DNA of 64,000 nucleotides from CAZWCE01 sp964632505 (GTDB lineage: Bacteria > Planctomycetota > Planctomycetia > Pirellulales > Thermoguttaceae). Both the position numbers and the translations under genes were made by a program. The stretch lies in NCBI GenBank assembly GCA_964632505.1, contig CAZWCE010000011.1:95561-159560 (forward strand), given 5' to 3'. Every line of letters begins with the position of its first letter. Position 1 is the stretch's first letter. This document shows, piece by piece, positions 1 through 8,593 of this stretch. The notes beneath the pieces were generated by a model. It was not told the origin of the DNA, did no database searches, and saw only the letters and a program-made list of their open reading frames with translations.

Positions 1-1853
1 CCATGCTTCGTTCCCCCGGAGTCGGTATAAAAGAGATTCACATTCCCCGCTGCTCCGGAGAGGTAGCCGACCGTTTCATCGTTCTGGAGTTCGAGATTCC
101 CGCCCGCCAGCTCAACTTCGGAGTGATCGCCGATCGCAACACCGTTCATGACCATGAGGGTCCCGTTGGTGAGGGTCGTCTTTCCGGTATAGCTGTTGGT
201 TCCCTCGAGTCGGACCCGTCCGCCACCGTCGATTTCGACCCCGCCGTCATTGATGATCACGGGATTCTGATCGTCGAAGTTCGAGGCGGCCGCCTCGCCG
301 CCGATGTCTTCCTGAATCCGCAAATCGACGGTGTTCGCATCGCCATCGACATTCGCCATATTGAATTTGATGTTGCCCCCGGCGAAGAAGGCGTTTCCGA
401 TGGCGTCGCCGTCGCCGGCCGTTCCGCCGCCACCGAGCCCGCCGGTGACTCCGTTGCCGTCGAGGATGCTGCTCGGATCGCTGGTGGTGTATTCGACGGT
501 GAGTGAGGCGCCCTGCTCGACGAAGACCGCCCCGCCGGCTCCCATACCGCCACCTCCGGTTCCGCCACTCTGGACGAGGATGTTGCCGTCGGCATCGAGC
601 ACGGCATCGGCCACACCGCCGTTTCCGGCCCCGAGTCCGCCCTCACCGACCAGCGCGCCGTCGGGATTTCCACCGCCACCGCCGCCGAAACCGCCGTCGC
701 CGCCACCGTAGCTTCCGCCACCGGCACCACCGCCGCCGCCGTAGCCGCCCGTGCCGCCGCCGCTCGTGCCGCCGCCACCGCCGCCGCCCCAGCCGCCGTT
801 GGCGTTGCCGCCCGGTCCGCCGACGACTGCCCCGGCGATGGGACGTCCGCCCGCATCGGTATCGAGATAGGCATCGGCCTGTTGGGGGTCGTTCACCGGA
901 TCGACTCCTCCCCCCGCCATTTCGGAGGTATCGCCACCGCCGCCGCCCGCGGCCACGGAGTTGTCGTCCACGCCGTACGATCCACTGCCGCCACCGCCAT
1001 ATTGGGCCCGATCGCCCACGCTCCCGGCCCCGGCGTCGCGCTCGGAGGTGTACCCGCGTCCCGCATCGGTCACACTATCGTACTCGGAGGTATAGTCACC
1101 GTTTTCTCCATTGATGGCATCGTTGTCGGCGTCGTATTCCGTTTCGTGGACCGCGTCGCCACCGTCGGCCCCTTCGCCGAAACCGCCGCCACCACCGCCG
1201 GAGTTGGCCTCGTCGGCGCCGATGTCCATGTCGTCTTTGAGATAATAAGGTTGGGTACTGGCCTGACCACCGCCGCCGTCGCCGCCGAGACCGCCACCAC
1301 CACCCTGGGCCGTACTGCCCGAGAGCACTTCTCCGCCGTCCCCGCCGGTCGCCTGGTTGTCCTTGAAATAGACATCCTTCACCGTCGCATCGCCCGAACG
1401 GACCAGCACCGCCCCACCGAGTCCGGCACCGCCGCCACCGCCGTCGGCACCGCTACCACCGTCGCCGCCGGTGGCAACACAATTTTCGAACTGCATGTTC
1501 TGTAATTTGACGGTCCCTCCATCGATGACAAACCCTCGGTGGGCCCCGTCGCCGTCGACGGTGATCCGGTTGCCTGCGTTGTCGCCGATGACATTGACCG
1601 TTACTCCCGTCTTCCCGATCGGTGGCAACTGCCCGGTCAACTGGACGCCTCCGGTGATTTTAATCTCAACCGTTTGACCAGCGGTCGCCTGTTGGATCGC
1701 CTCGATCGCCCCGCGAAGTTGGGTCTCGTTCGAAACGCTGTAGTTGAAATCAGCTCCTCTGGCCAGTTCAGCGGAGCCCATTATCACTAGACCCAGCATC
1801 AGAAACTTTCCAGCGACCACTCGAAACCAACTGCTTTTGGAAACGAAGCTCAT
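1..1853 (-). CDS. Glycine-rich autotransporter-like exoprotein, 5' part only
   Basis: The frame is open from an ATG at 1853 to the window edge without a stop, so only about 617 N-terminal residues are visible. A hydrophobic signal segment (residues about 14-32, GKFLMLGLVIMGSAEL) is followed by a beta-helix-like head. Then come long glycine-rich tracts (repeated GGDGG, GGGGG and GGYGG) separated by VLVRSGDATVKDVYFKDN-type rungs. Near the edge the motif NSYTGKTTLTNGTL matches the autotransporter-associated beta-strand repeat. I infer a very large secreted or surface protein with a right-handed beta-helix. GGAG lies about 9 bases before the ATG, preceded by a small hairpin (GGCAAA/TTTGCC). A barrel domain or type V pore partner is not visible here; a TpsB-type pore lies at 44544-46415, but a link is speculative. 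Function unknown. Confidence 0.8.
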   Translation of the reverse strand, partial: MSFVSKSSWFRVVAGKFLMLGLVIMGSAELARGADFNYSVSNETQLRGAIEAIQQATAGQTVEIKITGGVQLTGQLPPIGKTGVTVNVIGDNAGNRITVDGDGAHRGFVIDGGTVKLQNMQFENCVATGGDGGSGADGGGGGAGLGGAVLVRSGDATVKDVYFKDNQATGGDGGEVLSGSTAQGGGGGLGGDGGGGQASTQPYYLKDDMDIGADEANSGGGGGGFGEGADGGDAVHETEYDADNDAINGENGDYTSEYDSVTDAGRGYTSERDAGAGSVGDRAQYGGGGSGSYGVDDNSVAAGGGGGDTSEMAGGGVDPVNDPQQADAYLDTDAGGRPIAGAVVGGPGGNANGGWGGGGGGGTSGGGTGGYGGGGGAGGGSYGGGDGGFGGGGGGNPDGALVGEGGLGAGNGGVADAVLDADGNILVQSGGTGGGGMGAGGAVFVEQGASLTVEYTTSDPSSILDGNGVTGGLGGGGTAGDGDAIGNAFFAGGNIKFNMANVDGDANTVDLRIQEDIGGEAAASNFDDQNPVIINDGGVEIDGGGRVRLEGTNSYTGKTTLTNGTLMVMNGVAIGDHSEVELAGGNLELQNDETVGYLSGAAGNVNLFYTDSGGTKH

Positions 1854-2165
1854 TCTATTAGTCTCCGGGCAAACAAAATTTGCCAGCTTTATCCATTTAC
1901 CCAAATATTTGCAAACTACTCAAAGCGCAATGCTCGCACTGAAAGAGTACGGTCTGTCTCCGTTTATCGGCATGTGCCAGTCGGAACACTTTTCCTTTTT
2001 GAACAAGTTGTATCGATTATTCCCAAAAAAAGAAAAACCGTGGCAAAAAACCGGAAGATGGGAAAGAAATGTGCCACTCGGAAGAACAGGCGATGGGCAA
2101 GGAATCGAAAAGATAAAGAACACACGAAGAGATGAGGTGTCCCAAAAAAATCGGATCGATCGCGC
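1854..2165. other. Intergenic: leader of the exoprotein gene and downstream end of the recombinase gene
   Basis: This is a fairly AT-rich 312-base gap. On the minus strand it holds the exoprotein 5' leader, with a GGCAAA/TTTGCC hairpin next to the ribosome binding site and a weak promoter-like TTGCAA ... GATAAA pair around 1890-1915. I see no gene in it. Confidence 0.5.
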
Positions 2166-3110
2166 TCACCCCCGAGGATGGAACCGGCGGTGAATCGCCT
2201 TCAAGCGCGATGCGTCGACATGAGTATAGATTTGCGTCGTCGCGATCGAGGCGTGCCCGAGCATCTCCTGGACCTGGCGCAGATCGGCCCCCCCGGCCAG
2301 AAGATGGGTCGCAAAACTGTGCCGAAGCGTGTGGGGACTCATCGAACTCGGAGCCCCCACCCGGAGGGCGTACTTCTTCACCAACTCCCACATGCGTTCC
2401 CGACGAAGGGGCTTGCCTCGATAGGAAAGAAACGCCCAGGGCTGCGTTTCGCGTCCACTTCGAGCGACCGAAACGGGCCGTTCCTCCTCGACCCATTGAG
2501 AAAACGCGGCGATCGCCTTCTTGCCCAGTGGGACGAGTCGTTGTTTGTCTCCCTTGCCGGTACAAAGACAATATGCCTCGTCGAGGTGGACGTCCTCCAT
2601 CTTCAGATTCGCCACCTCCGAGGCCCGGCATCCGGTGGCGTAGAGCATTTCCATGAGCGCGCGGTCGCGTCGCCAGAACGGATCGGCCGGCCGCGGCGCG
2701 GTGAGCAACCGGTCGACCTGCCCCGGCGTGAGCACCTGGGGAATCCGCTCCCAGAGTTTCTGGCTGCCCAAGAGTTCGGCGGGATTGTCGTCGAGCACGC
2801 CTTCGAGTTGAAGATAGCGGAGAAAGACCTTCAGCGAGACGATGTTCCGAGCCAGGGTGGCGGGGGCCAGCTTTCGCCGGTGAAGCCATTGCACGTAATC
2901 GCCCAGCGCCTCGATCCCCATCTCCTGAATCTTCCGCCCGCCAAGCCATTGGTAGAACCGGGTCAAATCGCGACGATAAGCGGCCACCGTGTTCTTGGCC
3001 AAATGGCACTCACCGGAAGCGTATTCCACGAAAGCGTCGAGCCAGACCTGCCCCGCCGGACGGACATCCATCTTCTTGGGAACCAGCTTCCGCCGACGCG
3101 AGACCGCCAT
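2166..3110 (-). CDS. Tyrosine recombinase XerC/XerD
   Basis: This is a 314-residue site-specific recombinase of the length expected for the Xer family, which resolves chromosome dimers at dif. An N-terminal SAM-like core-binding domain (about 20-110) carries the NTVAAYRRDL motif. The catalytic domain shows the full set: Arg162 (TGCRASE), Lys in GKGDKQR near 188, His260 and Arg263 (HTLRHSFATHLL), His286 (LGHAS) and nucleophile Tyr295 (TTQIYTH). The protein looks complete and active. No mobile-element context, inverted repeats or attachment site were seen, so a housekeeping Xer role is more likely than an integrase. Whether it is XerC or XerD cannot be decided without a phylogeny. It is divergent from the HD nuclease gene. 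Confidence 0.93.
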   Translation of the reverse strand: MAVSRRRKLVPKKMDVRPAGQVWLDAFVEYASGECHLAKNTVAAYRRDLTRFYQWLGGRKIQEMGIEALGDYVQWLHRRKLAPATLARNIVSLKVFLRYLQLEGVLDDNPAELLGSQKLWERIPQVLTPGQVDRLLTAPRPADPFWRRDRALMEMLYATGCRASEVANLKMEDVHLDEAYCLCTGKGDKQRLVPLGKKAIAAFSQWVEEERPVSVARSGRETQPWAFLSYRGKPLRRERMWELVKKYALRVGAPSSMSPHTLRHSFATHLLAGGADLRQVQEMLGHASIATTQIYTHVDASRLKAIHRRFHPRG

Positions 3111-3156
3111 CGAACACCTCTTCTTCCTTTTTTCCCCAACGGGTTGAGAAAATCAG

Positions 3157-3186
3157 TTGCCGTCCAGGGTTTACATCGGTTAGAAT
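3157..3186 (+). promoter_or_regulatory. Putative sigma70-type promoter of the HD nuclease gene
   Basis: TTGCCG (3157-3162) and TAGAAT (3181-3186) are separated by 18 bases, about 80 bases before the start codon at 3268. This was spotted by eye only. Confidence 0.4.
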
Positions 3187-3267
3187 AGCGCGGGGGCATC
3201 ATCGATCTTGCGGAGGAAATGAGTACGCCACTTCCTTTGATCTTGTTTTCCAGCGAAAAGGCCGAAC

Positions 3268-4284
3268 ATGCACGCTCACGGCATGCCGATCGTCAAGCTT
3301 TCCGAAATGACTCCGGGCGAAGAAGGAGATCTTTTCGTGCTACTCGCCGAAAAGGAGAAAGCCACCACTCGCGAGGGGAAACCCTTCTACAAGGTGTCCT
3401 TCTGCGACGATCGCCGCGAGGTGAAGATGCCGGTCTGGAACGACTCCCCCTTCTTTCAAGAGTGCGAAATCAATTGGAAACCCGGCACGTACTACAAGCT
3501 TCGCGCCGGCCTTCGCGAAACCACTTATGGCCCGCAGTTGGAACTCCGTCGAATTCGTGAAGCGAACGAAGAAGATCGGGCCGATGGCTTCGATCCGAAC
3601 GATTGCCGCCCGTCGTCCCGCTTTTCTCCGGACGTCATGTACGACGAACTGCTCGATTTGGCGAAAAAACAGCTCGGAAAAGGCAAATTGCTGAATCTGG
3701 TCACCCGCCTTTTCAAGGACCACCGCCAAGCCCTGCTCGATTCGGCCGCCGCCCGACGTCATCACCACGCCTACTTCGGCGGACTGCTCGAACACACGCT
3801 CAGCGTCACCCGGACCGCAATCCACCTCGCCGAGAAATACCTCGAAATGTATCCGGATCTCGATCCCCCCCTACAGAAAACATTGGTCGTGGCCGGGGCG
3901 ATCCTCCACGATATCGGCAAGGTCCGGGAGCTGGAATCCGGCATCACTTCGGCGCGGTATACTCCCGAAGGGGAGCTGATCGGTCATTTGATCTTGGGGC
4001 GAGACATGGTCCGCGAGACCGCTATGGCGGTGGAGCTGGAAGACGAACTCCGTCTCCGATTGGAACACCTGCTGTTGGCCCACCAGCGATTGCCCGAATG
4101 GGGTTCTCCGAAACCCCCAATGACCCCCGAGGCACTCCTGGTCCATTACGCCGACGACTGCGACGCCAAATTCAACATGTACGCCAATATTTACCTGGAA
4201 GACACCTCCGGCGAGCCCCTCACCCGAGGAAAAAATCTGCTCGGTCACCCCTTGTTTCGAGGTGAAAACGTCCCCCCGGCCTGA
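3268..4284 (+). CDS. OB-fold plus HD-domain 3'-5' exoribonuclease, YhaM family
   Basis: This 338-residue protein has the YhaM architecture. An N-terminal OB-fold nucleic-acid-binding domain (about 10-100) includes GKPFYKVSFCDDRREVKMPVW. A C-terminal HD phosphohydrolase domain (about 160-310) follows, with metal ligands in HHHAYFGGLLEHTLSV and AILHDIGKV. YhaM-type enzymes trim RNA and single-stranded DNA from the 3' end, so a role in RNA decay or repair is likely. In-frame stops at 3220 and 3238 leave ATG 3268 (or 3283) as the start; both have weak ribosome binding sites. A well-placed GGAGG before ATG 3219 belongs to another frame whose translation does not resemble a protein. The gene appears to be monocistronic. 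Confidence 0.85.
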   Translation: MHAHGMPIVKLSEMTPGEEGDLFVLLAEKEKATTREGKPFYKVSFCDDRREVKMPVWNDSPFFQECEINWKPGTYYKLRAGLRETTYGPQLELRRIREANEEDRADGFDPNDCRPSSRFSPDVMYDELLDLAKKQLGKGKLLNLVTRLFKDHRQALLDSAAARRHHHAYFGGLLEHTLSVTRTAIHLAEKYLEMYPDLDPPLQKTLVVAGAILHDIGKVRELESGITSARYTPEGELIGHLILGRDMVRETAMAVELEDELRLRLEHLLLAHQRLPEWGSPKPPMTPEALLVHYADDCDAKFNMYANIYLEDTSGEPLTRGKNLLGHPLFRGENVPPA

Positions 4285-4609
4285 GGGACCCTTCCCGACT
4301 CCCGGCTATAATTCACGAATCCCCCAAAATAGGGAAATACCTACAAAAAAACTTTCCTAATCCCCCGAAATCGGCTATCCTATTACTGTCCCTTATCGAT
4401 CATTTCCTGGGATACCTCGCTGTTCCCAATCGCTGTAATCAAGTTTTCGTCGCAGAGAAGAAGGAGCGGCACCGAACCCTGTTTTTCACTTTTTCGGCAC
4501 CATCGCTCGACACCCACGAACGCAGCCAACACATTCTTCATTCTTATCTTTTCCGCGGGACCTCGCATGCCACACTTGCTTCACCGCAAGCGTGGCGGCA
4601 GGGAAGTGC
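4285..4609. other. Intergenic upstream of the kinase gene
   Basis: A 325-base gap. It contains a TATAAT at 4307-4312 without a clear -35 box and an imperfect direct repeat (aatcccccaaaat / aatcccccgaaat). No gene is supported. Confidence 0.4.
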
Positions 4610-6337
4610 ATGAGCAAGTTGACCATCGACCAATTTCTCGACTACCTGAGGCGCAGCCAACTTGTCGACGACAATCGGTTGGACGCCGCCCTTGCGCAAA
4701 TCGAGGAAGACACGACCGAAAAAAAGCTTCTGGACGATCCGGAGCATGTCGCCAACGCCCTGACCGAGAAAGGACTGCTCACCCCATGGCATGTCCACCA
4801 GTTGATGAAAAAGCGTTACAAGGGGTTCTATCTCCGGCAGTACAAGATTCTCGGGCATCTCGGCTCCGGCGGCATGAGCATGGTCTACCTCGCCGAGCAT
4901 GTGCTGATGAAACGCCGGGTCGCCATCAAGGTTCTGCCGAAGAAACGACTGAAGAATTCGACCTACCTGGAACGATTCGTTCGCGAAGCCCAGGCGATCG
5001 CCACGCTCGATCACCCGAACATCGTCAGAGCGTACGACATCGACAACGAGGGCGACGTCCATTACATCGTCATGGAATATTTCGAGGGAGATAATCTCCA
5101 ACAGATGGTCGATGAACAAGGGCCGCTCTCCTACGACAAGGCCGCCGATTTCATACGTCAGGCCGCCATCGCATTGCACTACGCCCATCGCATCGGCATC
5201 ATTCATCGTGATATCAAACCGGGCAATCTCCTGGTCGATCAAAACGGACTTCTGAAGATCCTCGACCTCGGGCTCGCGCTGCTCGACGAAGATCTGTACA
5301 GTTCCAATCTATCCCAACTCGATCAGGACAGCGTCCTGGGAACGGCCGACTACTTGGCTCCCGAACAGGCGATCGACAGCCACAAAGTCGATGCCCGGGC
5401 CGATGTGTACGGGCTCGGCGGTTCCCTGTATTTCTGCCTCACCGGGCATCCCCCCTTTCCTTTCGGGTCGGTCTCAAAACGCCTTCTGGCTCATCAGCGG
5501 GAGGAACCGACCAGCATCCTCATCGAACGCCCCGATGCCCCCGAGGACATCGTCGCCCTTTGCGGAAAAATGATGGCCAAGAACCCCGATGTCCGACAGC
5601 AAAGCGCCATGGAGGTGGCCGTCGACATGGAGGCTTGGCTGGTCCGCTACGGCTATGCCGAACCGTCGCAGTTCCTCTCCTCGCATCGCGAGATGTCCGA
5701 AGATTTCGCCTCTCTCGGATTGACCACCGACAAAGGAGGCGAAGGACATCTTTTGAGAATCTCGAAACGATTGAGGAGCGAGAATCGCTCCGACTCCGGA
5801 AGAAGCGGTCTCAAGTCGCACCGGCATGTCGATTTGTTCAACGATCGGGATCTGACCCCGGTCGAGGAGTCGGGCGATGCCGCGGCGGGCGGTAGTCGCT
5901 CCGGGCAAGGGGAACCCGCAACGGACGACCTCTCGCTATCTTCCAAAACCTTGCAGAAACAGAAAGCCGACCCTCTCAGCTTCGCCATGAACGAGATCAA
6001 TCTGGCCCGCAAGAAACAGGGTCTCGCCGGCGATCACGAACCCGAAACCGAAATGCCGAAGAAAGTCGCCGAGAAGTTCTCGCCCGAAGCGAGCGGGAAA
6101 AGAGGAGCCCCGTCGGAATCCGACCTTTCGAAAAAAGAAACCGAGCTCCCTTCCCAGGCCAAGGAGACGACGAAGGGGGAATCTTTCTCCCCTTTCCCTC
6201 AACATTCTCCCTTGTCGCAATCGTCGGGGCTTCCCTGGTATCAACTCGTCCCCACCTGGTTCTGGTGCCTCGTGCTGGCCGGTCTGGGGCTGCTCCTCTT
6301 CACATCGATGACAACGCTCTTTTTGATCTTCCCCTGA
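4610..6337 (+). CDS. Membrane-anchored Ser/Thr protein kinase
   Basis: This 575-residue Hanks-type kinase is of the kind that is numerous in planctomycetes. A short helical N-terminal region (1-80) precedes the catalytic domain (about 80-345). Visible are the glycine loop GHLGSGGMSMVY, VAIKVL with the ATP lysine, catalytic loop IHRDIKPGN, a DLG in place of DFG (LKILDLGLAL) and APEQA after the activation segment. A charged, low-complexity linker follows (about 370-540). The C-terminus has one transmembrane helix (WFWCLVLAGLGLLLFTSMTTLFLIF), so the kinase domain would be cytoplasmic with only a few residues beyond the helix. ATG 4610 has an AGGGA 5-6 bases upstream; an in-frame GTG at 4592 is the alternative. 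Substrates are unknown. Confidence 0.9.
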   Translation: MSKLTIDQFLDYLRRSQLVDDNRLDAALAQIEEDTTEKKLLDDPEHVANALTEKGLLTPWHVHQLMKKRYKGFYLRQYKILGHLGSGGMSMVYLAEHVLMKRRVAIKVLPKKRLKNSTYLERFVREAQAIATLDHPNIVRAYDIDNEGDVHYIVMEYFEGDNLQQMVDEQGPLSYDKAADFIRQAAIALHYAHRIGIIHRDIKPGNLLVDQNGLLKILDLGLALLDEDLYSSNLSQLDQDSVLGTADYLAPEQAIDSHKVDARADVYGLGGSLYFCLTGHPPFPFGSVSKRLLAHQREEPTSILIERPDAPEDIVALCGKMMAKNPDVRQQSAMEVAVDMEAWLVRYGYAEPSQFLSSHREMSEDFASLGLTTDKGGEGHLLRISKRLRSENRSDSGRSGLKSHRHVDLFNDRDLTPVEESGDAAAGGSRSGQGEPATDDLSLSSKTLQKQKADPLSFAMNEINLARKKQGLAGDHEPETEMPKKVAEKFSPEASGKRGAPSESDLSKKETELPSQAKETTKGESFSPFPQHSPLSQSSGLPWYQLVPTWFWCLVLAGLGLLLFTSMTTLFLIFP

Positions 6338-6353
6338 CTCATTTGCTCAAGCT

Positions 6354-7193
6354 TCATTCAGAAGACGAGTTCTCCACTCCCGCATTCATGCTGCCGGAAC
6401 GGAATCCCTCCAAATCGATCGTGACGAACCGGAACCCCAGCGATTTCATCGCCCGAACCAGATGGTGACGAAGCTTCGAATCGAACAAGCGTTCGATCTC
6501 CGACGGAGGCACCTCGATTCGAGCAAGATCTTCCGCGTGACAGCGGACCCGATATTCGGGAAAGCCCTGCTCCCTGAACAGCGACTCGGCCCGATCGATC
6601 CGTCGAAGCAACAACTCGGTGATCGGAATTCCATACGCGATTCGCGTGCTCAAACAGGGGGTGGCCGGCTTGTCCCAGTTCGGCACCCCCCAATCTCGTG
6701 CCAGTTCGCGCAACTCCGGTTTCGATAAATTCGCCTCGGCCAGCGGGCTGAGAACCTCGAGCTCTTTCACCGCCTTGGTGCCGGGACGATAGTCTTGGCG
6801 GTCGTCGGCGTTGGACCCCTCCAAAACGTACGGAAATCCCTTCGACTTCGCGTACTCGACGATCTGCCGGAACCGGACCCGTTTGCAATGGTAGCACCGC
6901 AAGGCGTCGTTCTGCAGGTAATCGGAATCTTCCATCTCTTCGCTCGGGAGCACCTCATGTCGGATGCCGATCTCGCGTGCGATCGCTTCCGCCTCCGCCA
7001 CTTCCCCCGTGGCGGAACTCGCGCTGACGGCGGTCACCGCGAGCGCCTCTTCGTCGAGCGCTTCCCGGGCGGCCCGGGCAAGCACGCTGCTGTCGATCCC
7101 CCCGGAAAAACCGACCACGCATCGTCGAAGCGAGCGAAGACGATCGATCAATTGCTCCCGTTTCCTCTGGAGCGATTCGGAAAGCGAATCCAT
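6354..7193 (-). CDS. larE: ATP-dependent sacrificial sulfur transferase LarE
   Basis: This 279-residue PP-loop ATPase makes the nickel-pincer nucleotide cofactor by supplying its sulfur atoms. The PP-loop VVGFSGGIDSS (residues 27-36) adenylates the substrate. Three cysteines in family positions are visible: Cys100 and Cys103 in RCYHCK, and Cys180 in TPCLSTRIAYG. A three-cysteine pattern is known from LarE proteins that use a [4Fe-4S] cluster instead of sacrificing one cysteine; that assignment here is an inference. ATG 7193 is preceded by AGGGGG at good distance; an upstream in-frame start at 7328 would add an implausible N-terminus. It lies about 400 bases downstream of nnrD, beyond a terminator, so it is probably transcribed separately from larB-nnrD. 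No larC or larA is in the window. Confidence 0.9.
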   Translation of the reverse strand: MDSLSESLQRKREQLIDRLRSLRRCVVGFSGGIDSSVLARAAREALDEEALAVTAVSASSATGEVAEAEAIAREIGIRHEVLPSEEMEDSDYLQNDALRCYHCKRVRFRQIVEYAKSKGFPYVLEGSNADDRQDYRPGTKAVKELEVLSPLAEANLSKPELRELARDWGVPNWDKPATPCLSTRIAYGIPITELLLRRIDRAESLFREQGFPEYRVRCHAEDLARIEVPPSEIERLFDSKLRHHLVRAMKSLGFRFVTIDLEGFRSGSMNAGVENSSSE

Positions 7194-7590
7194 GGGAAAT
7201 CCCCCTTGAGCCTCGAAAAAACGGGGTGAAACGCGAAGAACGCATATTATTGAACAAACCATCAGCGCATAAAAAGAACCCCCGGAGCCGTGCCGGCTCG
7301 CGAGAACACCACGGGGAACCCTCACCAATCAGGGGGAAACCTTCGAGGGCGGGAAGCGTGATCCGCCTCGGCCGAACCGTGTGACGGCTATACCCTTCGC
7401 TTGCCCGATGCCTGGTTTCCAATCGAATATTCTCGGCTCCGCTGGGATGCTCCCTTTTATCTCGGGGGCACTACTTTCATGCTAGCAGCGCCGTGCAAAA
7501 CCGGCAAACTTTTTTCCCGCTCTCCGGTCGCGGAAATGCAAAAAAACATCTCGGAGCCTGAAAAAGTGCGGCTTGGGAAAGCCGTGCCGT
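7194..7590. other. Intergenic between nnrD and larE
   Basis: A 397-base gap holding the nnrD terminator at its upper end and the larE leader. No coding frame in it looks like a protein, and no riboswitch was recognised. Confidence 0.5.
7561..7588 (-). terminator. Rho-independent terminator after nnrD
   Basis: On the minus strand, directly after the nnrD stop, CGGCTT-loop-AAGCCG (7584-7579 and 7574-7569) is followed within three bases by a run of five U (7565-7561). Confidence 0.7.
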
Positions 7591-8520
7591 CTAAGTTTCC
7601 GATTGCTGGACTTTTCGGAGAATGCGAAACGCTTCGCTGAGATATTCAATCATCTTCCCGGCCGTCACCGCCTCGAAACCGTGGTCGAGCCAGGCGCAAT
7701 CGCCGGCCAGACCATGGAGAAACACGCTCAACCGGGCCGCCTCGAAATCTCCGTATCCTTGTGCCAATAGAGCGGCGATCAGCCCGGTCAGTACATCCCC
7801 CGTTCCTCCCGTGGCCATCGCCGGATTGCCCGTGGTATTCACTTCCGTCTGATCGACGTTCGTCACGACCGTCCGGCTTCCCTTGAGCACGACCACCGCT
7901 CCCGACTTCTCCGCGAACGCCTCAGCCGCCCGGCGCCGGCCCTCGGTCTCCACGGGGCAGCTTTGATCGGTCAACCGGGCGAACTCACCGGGATGCGGCG
8001 TCAGAACGCGAAGCGCCGAAACGGAAGGCGTTTCGGAAAAATCCCATCCCGCCGCTAGAGCATTCAGGCCATCGGCATCGATGACCATCGGGGCATCCAA
8101 ATCCCGATAGAGGTTCACCATCATCCGATCGAGCGATTCCGAACGCCCGATCCCGGGACCGATCGCCACGACACTTGCCTCCTCGGCCAACTCGGGAATG
8201 ATCTCCAGCACCTCTTCCGATAATCTCCCATGGGAGTCGGCCGGCAAAGGGACAAGAGTATATTCCGGGGCGAATTGGGCGACGGTTTCCAGAATCGGAT
8301 CGGGGACCGCCACCCGAACGAGTCCCGCGCCCCCGTGGACCGCCGACATCGCCGTCATGGCGATCGAGCCGCTCATGCCTCGCGACCCGCCCACCGCAAG
8401 AACCGTACCGTAAGATCCCTTATGGGAATCAAGCTCCCTCTCCAGCAGCAACGGCAACATTCCCAGTTCCGCAGGGTCCAATCGTACCGCACGATGACGC
8501 GGGTTGCGATTCACTTCCAT
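7591..8520 (-). CDS. nnrD: ADP/ATP-dependent NAD(P)H-hydrate dehydratase
   Basis: A 309-residue ribokinase-like protein of the YjeF C-terminal family. It dehydrates damaged (S)-NADHX and NADPHX back to NAD(P)H at the cost of ATP or ADP. Seen: SHKGSYGTVLAVGGSRGMSG near residue 30, a nucleotide-binding AIGPGIGRSE, DADGLNALA, LTPHPGEFARL and the catalytic-site signature NPAMATGGTGDVLTG. The epimerase (NnrE, YjeF N-terminal) half is absent, so this is the stand-alone form. The ATG at 8520 has GGAGG about 8 bases upstream, which decides it over the longer frame from 8628. It follows larB by 73 bases and probably shares its transcript, which ends at the hairpin at 7561-7588. Confidence 0.9.
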   Translation of the reverse strand: MEVNRNPRHRAVRLDPAELGMLPLLLERELDSHKGSYGTVLAVGGSRGMSGSIAMTAMSAVHGGAGLVRVAVPDPILETVAQFAPEYTLVPLPADSHGRLSEEVLEIIPELAEEASVVAIGPGIGRSESLDRMMVNLYRDLDAPMVIDADGLNALAAGWDFSETPSVSALRVLTPHPGEFARLTDQSCPVETEGRRRAAEAFAEKSGAVVVLKGSRTVVTNVDQTEVNTTGNPAMATGGTGDVLTGLIAALLAQGYGDFEAARLSVFLHGLAGDCAWLDHGFEAVTAGKMIEYLSEAFRILRKVQQSET

Positions 8521-8593
8521 CAACCGGCCTCCTTCGATCATATCCAATAGTAGTAAATGGTTTTTTCCTAATTCCTCAACGAGCCTTGCACGC

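Noticed and set aside
503..1114. Arginine/histidine-rich plus-strand frame
   Set aside because: Antisense shadow of the glycine codons of the exoprotein; such composition is an artefact of GGC/GGT repeats.
2017..3009. 330-residue minus-strand frame
   Set aside because: It overlaps the Xer recombinase in another frame, is Arg/Gly-rich and has no motif.
2166..3110. Integrase of a mobile element
   Set aside because: No attachment repeats, tRNA or phage/ICE genes nearby; the size and motifs fit a housekeeping Xer protein.
3219..3560. 113-codon frame starting after a good GGAGG
   Set aside because: Runs into the YhaM gene in another frame and is Arg/Ser-rich without any motif.
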